64,000 nucleotides of DNA from contig CAWDBS010000043.1 in the NCBI GenBank assembly GCA_963800415.1, positions 111,290-175,289 of the forward strand, given 5' to 3'. Positions 1-7,935 of the stretch are shown here, one piece after another. How positions within the stretch are numbered: position 1 is the stretch's first letter; each line of letters begins with the position of its first letter. The notes below the pieces were generated by a model. That model saw nothing but the letters and a program-made list of their open reading frames with translations. It was not told the origin of the DNA and ran no database searches. The stretch comes from Palsa-504 sp963800415 (GTDB lineage Bacteria > Actinomycetota > Actinomycetes > Streptosporangiales > Streptosporangiaceae). Position numbers and translations under genes: made by a program.

Positions 1-1
1 C

Positions 2-463
2 TTCTTCCCCGAACTCACCGGGTTCGTCCAGCCGCTGGCCGGCGAGTTCGCCGCCTCCCGGGACCTGCTGCTGCGCACCCCGTTCCTGACCGGGTACGGG
101 GTGGAGATCGCCACCCTGATCGACGTGCTCCGCGACGCCGGGCTGCCCGCGATGGCCCAGGTAGACCTGGGCTCGCGGCAGAACCGCCACCAGCCGCTGT
201 GGGAGCTGACCAGGATGAGCTCCGCCGTGCTGCGCGCGCTGGCCCGCCGGGTTCCCGCTCTGGAGCACGCGGTGCCGGGCCCCCGGACGCCCGGCCTGTG
301 GGACCCGCCCGGACCCGCTGGCCCCGAGACCTACCTGCACGCGGTCGCTACCCCGGACGGGCTGCGTCTCGACGAGCACCTCACCGAGCTGCTGGAGCGC
401 CCGCCCATGGCCCAGGTCCTGCCCACCCTCGAGGAAGTCCCCGCCTACCAGGCCAATATGTAA
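2..463 (+). CDS. gpgS: Glucosyl-3-phosphoglycerate synthase, C-terminal part
   Basis: The frame is open from the left edge, so the N-terminus lies outside the window. The visible 153 residues include a GYGVEI segment and AQVDLGSRQNRHQPL, followed by a helical tail; this matches the C-terminus of actinobacterial GpgS (GT81), which transfers glucose from a nucleotide sugar to 3-phosphoglycerate, the first step towards glucosylglycerate and methylglucose polysaccharides. The GDP/UDP-binding half is not visible, so the assignment rests on the tail only. The stop lies 2 bp from the stop of recQ on the other strand, so the two genes converge. Confidence 0.7.
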   Translation, partial: FFPELTGFVQPLAGEFAASRDLLLRTPFLTGYGVEIATLIDVLRDAGLPAMAQVDLGSRQNRHQPLWELTRMSSAVLRALARRVPALEHAVPGPRTPGLWDPPGPAGPETYLHAVATPDGLRLDEHLTELLERPPMAQVLPTLEEVPAYQANM

Positions 464-465
464 AC

Positions 466-2337
466 CTAGGGGGCTGCTTCCGCGAGCGCGTCCAGGATCT
501 GCTGGCCGTACCGGGCCAGCTTGGTTTCGCCTACGCCGTTCACGAGGGCAAGCTCGTCCAGCGTTGACGGCGGCGCCACCGCGATCTGCCGCAGGGTCGC
601 GTCGTGGAAGATCACGTACGCCGGCATGCCCTGTTCCTTCGCGACCGCCCCCCGCCAGGCGCGCAGCCGCTCGAACACCGCCTCGGCCTCGGGCGGTAGT
701 TCGGCCTGCGTATCCGCCGTCTTACCCCGAGAAGAGCCAGCGGTGCCCGGCTTCGCGCCCCGCCCGCCCCGCGCTGCAGGCGCAGCCCGGGGAGCATCCT
801 GCCGGAACAGTACCGGGCGGTCCCCGCGCAGCACCTCCGCGCTCAGGTCGGTCAGCGCCAGCGTGCCGTGATCGCCCTCGACCGCCAGCAGCCCGGAGGC
901 CAGCAGCTGCCGCACCACGCCCCGCCACTCGCCGTCGTTCAGCTCGCTGCCGATGCCGAAAACGGGCATGGAGTCATGCCCGTACGAAAGCACCCGCGGC
1001 GTCTTCTTGCCGAGCAGGATGTCGATCGGCTGCCCGGCTCCGAACGCGGGCCCTCCGAGTCGCCCCAGCCGTACCACCGTGGAGAGCAGCTTCTGCGCCG
1101 CCACCGTGCCGTCCCAGACCGAAGGCGGCGCCAGGCAGGTGTCGCAGTTCCCGCACGCGTCCGTCCCTGTCTCGCCGAAGTAGGCCAGCATTTGCCGGCG
1201 CCGGCAGCCGGCCGTCTCGCACAGCGCGAGCATCGCGTCCAGGTGCGCCACGAGCCGGCGGCGGTGCGCGAGGTCACCGTCGGAGTCCTCGATCATCCGC
1301 CGCTGCTGCACCACGTCGGCTAGCCCGTAGGCCAGCCAGGCCGTCGCGGGCGCGCCGTCGCGGCCGGCTCGCCCGGTCTCCTGGTAGTACCCCTCCACCG
1401 ACCGGGGCAGGTCGAGGTGCGCCACGAACCGGACGTCCGGCTTGTCGATGCCCATCCCGAACGCGATAGTGGCCACCATGATCAGCCCGTCCTCGCGCAG
1501 GAACCGCGACTGGTTCTGCGCCCGGGTCTGCGCGTCGAGCCCGGCGTGATAGGGCAGCGCGACGAATCCCTCGGAGCACAGGAAGTCCGCGGTCTTCTCC
1601 ACCGACGCCCGGGATAGGCAGTAGACGATGCCGGCTTCGCCTTGGTGCTCGGTCCGCAGCAGCCGGAGCAGCTGCCGCCGCGGCTCGTTCTTCGGCTCGA
1701 TCCGGTACCGGATGTTGGGCCGGTCGAAGCTCGCCACGAACCGCCTGGCCTCGCCCAGTGACAAACGCACGGCGATCTCTTCGCGGGTGTGCTCCGTCGC
1801 GGTGGCCGTCACGGCGATCCGCGGCACGGCGGGCCACCGCTCGTGCAGTATGGACAGGCCCAGGTAGTCGGGCCGGAAGTCGTGCCCCCACTGAGCCACG
1901 CAGTGCGCCTCGTCGATGGCGAACAGCGAGATCGTGCCGCGGTCAAGCAGCCGCAGGGCAGACTCGGTCCGCAGCCGCTCCGGCGCCAGGTAGAGCAGGT
2001 CCAGCTTGCCGTCCAGGAAGGCATACTCCACTCCGCGCCGCGCGTCGGGATCCTGGGTCGAGTTGAGGAAGCCGGCTCGCACGCCGAGCACGTTCAGCGC
2101 GTCCACCTGGTCCTGCATGAGCGCGATCAGCGGCGAGATGACCACGCCGGTGCCCTCGCGCACCAGCGCCGGGATCTGGTAGCACAGCGACTTGCCGCTG
2201 CCGGTCGGCATCAGCGCGACTGCGTCGCCGCCGGCGCAGACGTGCTCGATGATCTCCCGCTGCTGGCCGCGGAACGAGTTGTAGCCGAATACGCGGTGCA
2301 GCACTTCGGCGGCCACGTCGTTTAGGGGCAAGCCCAC
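466..2337 (-). CDS. recQ: ATP-dependent DNA helicase RecQ
   Basis: A 623-residue superfamily 2 helicase that unwinds DNA 3' to 5' in recombination and fork repair. Walker A MPTGSGKS is at residues 43-50, the DEAH box at 142-145, and the helicase C-terminal motif (GMGIDKPDVRFVAH, then QETGRAGRDG) at about 295-330. A zinc-binding RecQ-C region with Cys residues (CETAGC...CGNCDTC) is at about 373-402. An HRDC domain with the typical LALVNGVGETKLARYG ends the protein. A low-complexity linker near 515-545 separates RecQ-Ct and HRDC. Length and order are normal for RecQ. The start is GTG at 2335-2337; nothing suggests an operon partner. Confidence 0.93.
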   Translation of the reverse strand: MGLPLNDVAAEVLHRVFGYNSFRGQQREIIEHVCAGGDAVALMPTGSGKSLCYQIPALVREGTGVVISPLIALMQDQVDALNVLGVRAGFLNSTQDPDARRGVEYAFLDGKLDLLYLAPERLRTESALRLLDRGTISLFAIDEAHCVAQWGHDFRPDYLGLSILHERWPAVPRIAVTATATEHTREEIAVRLSLGEARRFVASFDRPNIRYRIEPKNEPRRQLLRLLRTEHQGEAGIVYCLSRASVEKTADFLCSEGFVALPYHAGLDAQTRAQNQSRFLREDGLIMVATIAFGMGIDKPDVRFVAHLDLPRSVEGYYQETGRAGRDGAPATAWLAYGLADVVQQRRMIEDSDGDLAHRRRLVAHLDAMLALCETAGCRRRQMLAYFGETGTDACGNCDTCLAPPSVWDGTVAAQKLLSTVVRLGRLGGPAFGAGQPIDILLGKKTPRVLSYGHDSMPVFGIGSELNDGEWRGVVRQLLASGLLAVEGDHGTLALTDLSAEVLRGDRPVLFRQDAPRAAPAARGGRGAKPGTAGSSRGKTADTQAELPPEAEAVFERLRAWRGAVAKEQGMPAYVIFHDATLRQIAVAPPSTLDELALVNGVGETKLARYGQQILDALAEAAP

Positions 2338-2366
2338 CCGGCGATTCTACGGGTCGGCACCGTCAG

Positions 2367-2507
2367 TCAGTCACCGAACAGGTGCCGGAAAAACGACTGC
2401 GGGTCCCGCATGAACTGCCGCCAGGCGATGACCAGGCTCAGGTCGCCCCAGGTCGCGGGGCGGATGCCCCACGGGCCGAGCTCGAGCAGGTGAGCCCGTA
2501 GCCACCC
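2367..2507 (-). pseudogene. Possible short coding remnant
   Basis: On the minus strand an open stretch of about 46 codons reads ...LLELGPWGIRPATWGDL and then VIAWRQFMRDPQSFFRHLFGD, ending in TGA. It has protein-like composition and strong GC3 but no ATG/GTG start, and a stop precedes it. It may be the 3' tail of a deleted gene or a chance frame. No family is recognised. Confidence 0.25.
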
Positions 2508-2574
2508 TCACCATTCAGGGCCGGGTCCGATCCTCGCCCCGTGCCGTCAGCGCGAGCAACGAGCAGGGCTCTTC

Positions 2575-3120
2575 TCACCCTGCCTGGGTGTAGGTGAGGT
2601 GCACGACCCCGCTGTCGTAGGCTTCGCAGCCTGCCAGGGCCAGCTTGACCTGGATGCCGTCGGTCAAGAGCCGCTCACCCGAGCCGAGCGTGAGCGGGAA
2701 GACGAACAAGTGAAGCTCGTCGACCAGGCCATCCGCGAGGAGCGCTCGCACCAGGGTGCCGCTGCCGCTGACGTAGATTTTCCCGTCCACCTGGTCCTTG
2801 AGCTCGCGGATGGCGCTGGCGCTGTAGGGGCCGAGGACCGAGGAGTTCTTCCAGTCGGCGCTTTGCAGGGTCGAGGACACGACGTACTTCGGCGTTTCGT
2901 TGAAGAACGGGGCGCCGGGGTCATCCTCGGCTGTCCGGGTGGACCACACCGGCGCGAACATCTCGTACGTGTTCCGCCCGAGCAAGATCGCCCCGCCCGG
3001 GTCCGTGATGCCGGCGATGGCCTCGCCCATCTTGGGGTCGAACGGATAATTGAAGGTCCAGGTGGGCGTGTCGATGATCCCGTCCAGCGTGATGAATTCG
3101 TGTACCCCGATGGTTCCCAT
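2575..3120 (-). CDS. Dihydrofolate reductase/RibD-like family protein
   Basis: About 181 residues with the RibD C-terminal/DHFR-like fold: VHEFITLDGIID at the N-terminus, ILLGRNTYEMFAPVW near residue 50, and IYVSGSGTLVRALLADGLVDEL near 115-135, the family's NADPH-binding signature. Stand-alone members of this size are common in actinobacteria, usually as uncharacterised NADPH-dependent reductases rather than true DHFR. Two in-frame ATGs are 6 bp apart. An AAGGAG ribosome site directly abuts the first (3126) and lies 6 bp from the second, so the start at 3120 is preferred. The methyltransferase downstream starts in a separate unit. Confidence 0.8.
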   Translation of the reverse strand: MGTIGVHEFITLDGIIDTPTWTFNYPFDPKMGEAIAGITDPGGAILLGRNTYEMFAPVWSTRTAEDDPGAPFFNETPKYVVSSTLQSADWKNSSVLGPYSASAIRELKDQVDGKIYVSGSGTLVRALLADGLVDELHLFVFPLTLGSGERLLTDGIQVKLALAGCEAYDSGVVHLTYTQAG

Positions 3121-3158
3121 CGTCATCTCCTTGCTGAGTTTCTTGGCCTTTGCTGCCC

Positions 3159-4049
3159 TCAGAGGTTGGACGGCCCAGGGCTAGCAGTCTCATCGGCGCC
3201 AACGGTGCGCCGCGCCCGCAGCACGACGGTGACCATCGGCAGCGTGAATTCCCCGCGTGACGTTTCTGGCCGGGTGTGCAGGAAGCCGCGAACCTGGGCG
3301 AGCAGCCCGGCCCGTTCGGCTTCCTGCATCACCAGAACGTGAGAGTGCGTGCCGATGGTGGCCAGCAGGGAATCGGCGGTGCGGACCTGCCCGTGCCCGA
3401 ACTCGCCTTCCTCGGCCGTGTGGAACAGGCCCGAGCCCGCCGCGGTCAGCCGCTCCTGCCGGGACCGGCCCTCGCCCTCGCGCCATCGCATCAGCGTGAT
3501 GCTGGACTTGCGCTTGCTGATCTCGGCCAGTTCGGCGACCCAGCCGACCCGGTCGTCATCCACGTTCCACAGCCCGGCGAGCACCCCGCCGGGCCGGAGG
3601 ACCCGGGCGATCTCGGGCATCGCCCGGTCCATGTCGAACCAGTGCATGGCCTGGCCGGCCAGCACGGCGTCGACGCTGGCATCGGGCAGCGGCAACTCTT
3701 CCGCGCGGCCCGGCACCGAACGCACCGCGGGCATCGCCCGCCGCAACTCGGCCAGCATCTGCGGGTCCGGTTCCACCGCGGTCACGTCGGTGCCGAGGCC
3801 GACGAGCGTCGCGGTCAGCTTGCCGGTTCCCGCGCCGATGTCGACCGCCCGGACCGGCCGGCCATCCCGGACCGGCTCCAGCGCCCACCGGACCGCGGCC
3901 TCGGCATAGCTGGGGCGGTGCTCCGCGTAGGCTGCCGCCGCGGCGCCGAACGACGAGCCGTGCCGCCGCCTGTCCTCCGCCTCGGCTTGACTGTCCGGGC
4001 TGCTGGCCTTGGCCGCCGCGGCGGGGGTCGATCCGGTCTGCTCGTCCAC
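3159..4049 (-). CDS. Class I SAM-dependent methyltransferase
   Basis: A 296-residue protein with methyltransferase motif I (AVDIGAGTGKLTATL, about residues 68-82), an acidic motif II end (VEPDPQML) and the Methyltransf_11 pattern ELPLPDASVDAVLAGQAMHWFD, followed by ARVLRPGGVLAG. These are the hallmarks of UbiE/Methyltransf_11-type small-molecule methyltransferases. The substrate cannot be deduced. The first 30 residues are Ala/Ser rich and may be unstructured, so a later start is possible. It is followed after 33 bp by the reductase-like gene on the same strand. Confidence 0.85.
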   Translation of the reverse strand: MDEQTGSTPAAAAKASSPDSQAEAEDRRRHGSSFGAAAAAYAEHRPSYAEAAVRWALEPVRDGRPVRAVDIGAGTGKLTATLVGLGTDVTAVEPDPQMLAELRRAMPAVRSVPGRAEELPLPDASVDAVLAGQAMHWFDMDRAMPEIARVLRPGGVLAGLWNVDDDRVGWVAELAEISKRKSSITLMRWREGEGRSRQERLTAAGSGLFHTAEEGEFGHGQVRTADSLLATIGTHSHVLVMQEAERAGLLAQVRGFLHTRPETSRGEFTLPMVTVVLRARRTVGADETASPGPSNL

Positions 4050-4094
4050 GCGAGCGAGCCTATTCGGCCGGGTGCTGAGCTTAGAGATGCCGGG

Positions 4095-4553
4095 CTATTC
4101 AGAGGGATGCCGGGCGTCGTAGGCGGCCCGGGCCGCCTCGATCTCGGGCAGGTGGCTGTCCGCCCAGGTGACAAGCTGCCCGATGGTTTCGAGCAGCGTG
4201 CGCCCCATGGGGGTAAGCGCGTACTCGACCCGCGGCGGGATGACCGGGTGTATGGTCCGGGTCACGATGCCATCGCGCTCAAGCCCGCGCAGCGTCACCG
4301 TCAGCATCCTGGCGGTGATGCCGTCGATCGCGCGGTGCAGTTCGCTGAACCGCAGGGTGCCCTGCCCGAGCAGGTCGATGGCCAGGACCGACCACTTGTC
4401 CCCGACGCGCTGGAGGACCTCCCGTGCGCGGCAGGTCGTCGGCACGCGGGGCGTCGCCGCGCCGATGGCCGCCCCCGAATCGCACGCCGCCCCCGACGGG
4501 TCCCTGGCCGATCCCGGCGGCTCGCGGACCGGGCCGGCTTGCCCGGAATCCAA
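4095..4553 (-). CDS. HxlR-family transcriptional regulator
   Basis: A 152-residue winged-helix regulator. The HxlR/DUF24 core is complete: CRAREVLQRVGDKWSVLAI, FSELHRAIDGITARMLTVTL, GLERDGIVTR and VEYALTPMGRTLLE. The N-terminal 40 residues are extra for the family, but a strong AGGAGG site (complement of 4561-4566) sits 7 bp before a TTG at 4553 and supports this start. The family senses reactive electrophiles or redox stress through Cys, or acts as a plain repressor; one Cys (CRAREV) sits at the usual N-terminal position. It is divergent from a YceI gene, with palindromic DNA between, so it probably controls that gene and itself. Confidence 0.88.
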   Translation of the reverse strand: MDSGQAGPVREPPGSARDPSGAACDSGAAIGAATPRVPTTCRAREVLQRVGDKWSVLAIDLLGQGTLRFSELHRAIDGITARMLTVTLRGLERDGIVTRTIHPVIPPRVEYALTPMGRTLLETIGQLVTWADSHLPEIEAARAAYDARHPSE

Positions 4554-4612
4554 GAAATCGCCTCCTCACTATGGCACCAGGTTACGTCGCGGTAGCTAGG
4601 TGAGCCTAGTGC

Positions 4613-4642
4613 TTGACGCTTCAATCATTACCAGGTTACTAT
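4613..4642 (+). promoter_or_regulatory. Sigma-70-type promoter for the YceI gene
   Basis: TTGACG (4613-4618) and TACTAT (4637-4642) are separated by 18 bp, a near-consensus housekeeping promoter pointing at the YceI gene. A 10-bp direct repeat ACCAGGTTAC occurs at 4576-4585 and again at 4630-4639, overlapping the -10 region, which is a plausible regulator half-site. Confidence 0.55.
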
Positions 4643-4653
4643 AAGGAAGTTAG

Positions 4654-4675
4654 GTACGCGAGTAAAGTCGCGTAC
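4654..4675. promoter_or_regulatory. Palindromic operator candidate (HxlR/YceI)
   Basis: Perfect 8-bp inverted repeat GTACGCGA (4654-4661) and TCGCGTAC (4668-4675) with a 6-bp spacer, lying just downstream of the predicted transcription start of the YceI gene. Its position would block transcription. HxlR proteins bind such dyads as dimers; assignment to this HxlR is inferred from adjacency. Confidence 0.5.
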
Positions 4676-4703
4676 GACTAAGAACCTTCCATCTGGAGGA
4701 ATG

Positions 4704-5267
4704 ATGAGCGAGACAGCCGTGGAGATTCCCGGCTACGTCGCCGGAACGTGGACCATAGACCCCGTGCACTCCGAGGTGTCCTTCGTCGTCAGGCACATGA
4801 TGGTGAGCAAAGTCCGCGGCCGTTTCGACAAGTTCGAAGGAACCATCGTTACCGCCCCGGACCCGCTGCAGTCCAGCGTCACCGCCACCGTCGACCTGAG
4901 CTCGGTGAACACCGGTGAGCCTAACCGGGACAACCACATCCGGAGCGCCGACTTCTTCGAGGTCGAGTCGCACCCCACGCTGACCTTCCACTCCACCGGT
5001 GTGCGCCCCGACGGCGACAATTTCCTGCTCGACGGCGAGCTCACCATCCGCGGCACCACCCGGACGGTCACACTGAAGCTTGAGGTCAACGGCTTCGGCC
5101 CGGACGCCTACGGCGGCACGCGGGCGGGCTTCTCCGCCGCCGGCGAGATCAACAGGAACGACTTCGGCGTCAGCTACAACGGCCCGATCCCCGGCGGCGG
5201 CGTCGCCGTCAGCGAGAAGGTCACGATCACCCTCGAGGTCGAGGGCGTCCTGAACAAGAGCGAGTAA
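4704..5267 (+). CDS. YceI family protein
   Basis: About 187 residues covering the whole YceI domain: GTWTIDPVHSEVSFVVRHM at the start, then GRFDKFEGTI, a VDLSSVNTG strand, RSADFFEVESHPTLTF, and EVNGFGPDAYGGTRAGF near the end. YceI proteins are lipocalin-like barrels that bind polyprenoid chains; this one has no signal peptide, so it is probably cytoplasmic. Two ATGs are adjacent (4701, 4704). The GGAGGA ribosome site touches the first, so 4704 has the more usual spacing. It is divergent from an HxlR regulator and followed by stem-loops. Confidence 0.88.
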   Translation: MSETAVEIPGYVAGTWTIDPVHSEVSFVVRHMMVSKVRGRFDKFEGTIVTAPDPLQSSVTATVDLSSVNTGEPNRDNHIRSADFFEVESHPTLTFHSTGVRPDGDNFLLDGELTIRGTTRTVTLKLEVNGFGPDAYGGTRAGFSAAGEINRNDFGVSYNGPIPGGGVAVSEKVTITLEVEGVLNKSE

Positions 5268-5275
5268 GGCCCGGC

Positions 5276-5370
5276 CAGCGTGGGCCGGCGGACCGCCAGG
5301 CCCGGACCCCGGCCCACGCTGACCACCAGGCCCGGACGGTCCGGTCCCGTTCTGTCTTTTTCCGGGACCG
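5276..5370. terminator. Paired stem-loops between convergent genes
   Basis: A 13-bp perfect inverted repeat (5276-5288 with 5309-5321) is followed by a second hairpin with arms CGGTCCCG (5342-5349) and CGGGACCG (5363-5370) around a T-rich loop; the longer arms match imperfectly. It lies between the YceI gene and the convergent small gene and probably terminates both. Confidence 0.6.
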
Positions 5371-5395
5371 AACGGACCGGGCTGCGCGTCCCGGC

Positions 5396-5674
5396 TCAGC
5401 CGTCGGTGCCGTGCTTGACCAGGTAGTCGAGATAGAGCGGGCGCAGCGCCTCGGCCACGTCGCCCTCGCCGGAGTCGATCGCGTCCGAGATCAGCGCGGT
5501 GACTTTCGAGATGTCCCGCCCGGCCTCGATCGAGTGTCCCTCGGAGGCTTCGGCCGCCGGGATAGCGCGCAGCAGGTCCCAGAGAAACTCCACGTCGACG
5601 TGGTGCAGCGCCCGCCGCATGGCGAGGTCGTGCAGCTCACGCGAGGAAAGCGCGTCCAGTTCTTCACGGGTCAC
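5396..5674 (-). CDS. Small conserved-type hypothetical protein
   Basis: A 92-residue acidic, predicted all-helical protein beginning MTREELDALSSRELHDLAM, with a GTG start. It has no signal peptide or membrane segment. Codon use matches neighbouring genes and it is bounded by a terminator-like structure at its 3' side, so it is probably real. No function is recognised. Confidence 0.6.
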   Translation of the reverse strand: MTREELDALSSRELHDLAMRRALHHVDVEFLWDLLRAIPAAEASEGHSIEAGRDISKVTALISDAIDSGEGDVAEALRPLYLDYLVKHGTDG

Positions 5675-5835
5675 CCGTGGACTCTATCGCCTGCTCCCGT
5701 CATGGTGTGCCGCTGCCTGTGCCTCCATCGGACGTTGCCGGTGACGCAGGAGCGCGCTGAAACTCGGCTATTGACCGCTCGCCCTCCAGGGTCGCGCCGG
5801 ATTGTCCGGGTATGTGCTGACGGTTTTGCAGATGA

Positions 5836-5864
5836 TTGACGGCCGTTCCGCTGATTGTTAGATT
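5836..5864 (+). promoter_or_regulatory. Promoter candidate for the secreted protein
   Basis: TTGACG (5836-5841) and TAGATT (5859-5864) with a 17-bp spacer, about 105 bp before the predicted start codon. The remainder of the 5675-5968 gap shows no gene. Confidence 0.45.
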
Positions 5865-5968
5865 CCGTCGGAAAGCGTCTCGTATCGCGGGACGGTCACA
5901 TCGGCGTGACCGGCGGGCCTGGGGGACGGACTGGGACTGGCGGCACGCGTGAGCGAGAAGGATCGCAC

Positions 5969-7835
5969 ATGCGCATTCCCTGGTCAGGGCGGGAATCATC
6001 GACGCGGTTCGGGCGGGGTTCGCCCGCAGGCAGGCGGAGGTGGCGGCTGCTGCTGGTGCCCGCGATGGGCGTCGCGGTCATCTGCCAGCTGAGCCTGACG
6101 GGCACGGCGGGGGCGGCGACCGCTGCGACGACCGCGAAGGCAGTGACCACGGGCACGATCGCCCCCAACCCCGTCAACGAGCTTGACTGCAACGGCCACA
6201 GCGACAAGTACGGCACGGTCAGGCCGCTCGCCAGCAACTGCACCGACCCGCTCAAGATCGTCAACGGGAAGCGCTTCCGCTTCGAGGACAACGAGCACTA
6301 CATCGGCCATGACGAGCCCAGCATCAAGTTCATCTCCGGCAGGCCAGGCTCAGGCAACACGATGACTTACCTGACCAAGATCCCGGTGGACCCGAAGAAG
6401 TCCCCGACCCCGTCCGGCAGTGTCACCGACTACGGCGAGCTCTCCGTCGCGCCCTGGTTCGGGCTTCCCATCTGCGACCCGAAGTCCTACCCGCAGAACC
6501 CGTGCGCCCCGGACAGCGACACTAACACCGGCCTAGGCAGCCCAACCGACGCGGGTTCTGCGTTCATGGAACTGCAGCTGTATCCGCCCGGCTACACCCC
6601 GTTCGTCGACAGCACTAGCTGCAGTGCCACCCAGTGGTGCGCCGCCACTCAACATCGACAGCCTCGCGTGCAACTTTAACTTCGCCACCTGCAACAACAA
6701 CTGTATCGAGCCGGTCAACTTCGCTTACCTGCAGACGAACGGCGTTCCCGCAGGCCCGCCGAACCCGCAGCAGGCCGACGTCAGCACCTTCACTCCGAAC
6801 GGCAACACGCTGAAGATCAATGGGGGCGACACCCTGGCCGTCTCGATCACCGACCCGGCGCAAGGGTTTACGACGAAAATCCGGGACCTGACCACCCATC
6901 AGACCGGGTTCATGGTCGCCAGCGCCGCGAACGGCTTCGCGAATACCAACATGAGCGACTGCTCCGGCGTCCCGCACACCTTCCACGCCGAGTACAGCAC
7001 CGCGTCCCAGCAGAACCAGGTGCCGTGGGCCGCGCTCGAGGGCGGTGTCCTGATGCAGCAGGAGATCGGTCACTCCGAGGTCTGCAACTCGGTGAAGAAC
7101 AAGGACCCGTTCTCCTTCGCCGCCAACGGCCAGAGCTACAGCGACCCGAACATCTTCGACACCTGCGTCGGCGGGACCGAAGGCAAGAAGGCTACCGGTG
7201 AGGGCCCGTGTGACCCGCAGACGGGCATCTGCCAGAACGCGGAGACACAGGGCCCCAACGGGCCGGTGGCGTGTCCGACCAACAACGCCGCCAGCGGCGC
7301 GAACTGCGAATTCGCCGACGGCTCGTGCTTCAAGAAGGGCACCCGGACGGCTTTCATCAACGGCTCGCCGGTGACGGAGGTCTCGCAGGCCAACTGGTGT
7401 AACGCCGGCCGGTACCAGAACGGTGACCTGGACTTCAACGGTGTCGGCTACGTGCCGAACACCTGGCCGAACGGCACTCGAAACCATCCGACCGCGTTCC
7501 AGTACGCCGGCCCGTTCCAGGCCAACGCGCAGCCGTACCCGCAGATCCAGTTCGAGACCGACATCGCCGCCTCGGAGGCCCTGTGCAACACCGCGACCGG
7601 CGTCGGCTGCACCGCCCCGCCGATCGGGGCGCAGTTCTACCCGTTCTGGTCGCTCAGCCGGACCTCGGTGCTTGGGTGCGTGTGGAACTTTGGTAACCAG
7701 CTGCCCAATACGTTCCGGAACTTCGGTAAGGACGCCCAGTACGGCGTGCCTAACGTGGCCCGGTTCGGCGGCACGATCATCAGCCCGGTACAGCGCAACC
7801 CAGAGTTCGCCGGATCCTGCGCAGGTCCGCTCTAA
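5969..7835 (+). CDS. Large secreted protein of unknown function (frameshifted)
   Basis: Two frames join into one protein of about 620 residues. ATG 5969 follows a GAGAAGG ribosome site and opens with Arg-rich residues, a hydrophobic core (LLLVPAMGVAVICQL) and AGAA, a Sec signal peptide. The mature part is rich in Asn, Pro, Gly and paired Cys (for example CNFNFATCNNNC), typical of a disulfide-stabilised extracellular protein. The reading frame shifts by one base near 6646, where one extra A would restore ...WCAALNIDSLACNF. No enzyme motif is recognised. A perfect stem-loop follows the stop. Confidence 0.7.
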
Positions 7836-7862
7836 CAGCTAGCAGAAGCAAGAGTTAAGCAC

Positions 7863-7895
7863 CGGGGTGCCCCGCCGGCCAGGCGGGGCACCCCG
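7863..7895. terminator. Strong GC stem-loop terminator
   Basis: Perfect 14-bp arms (7863-7876 and 7882-7895) with a 5-base loop, 28 bp after the secreted-protein stop and 41 bp before the convergent malQ stop. No T-run, as is usual in actinobacteria; it can serve both genes. Confidence 0.75.
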
Positions 7896-7935
7896 AGCGG
7901 CAATTCCGGTCCAGCGGCGCAGTATTCCCGGGCGC

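Noticed and set aside
3276..4595. A 439-codon plus-strand open frame
   Set aside because: Covers the methyltransferase and HxlR genes in reverse; no motif, biased composition.
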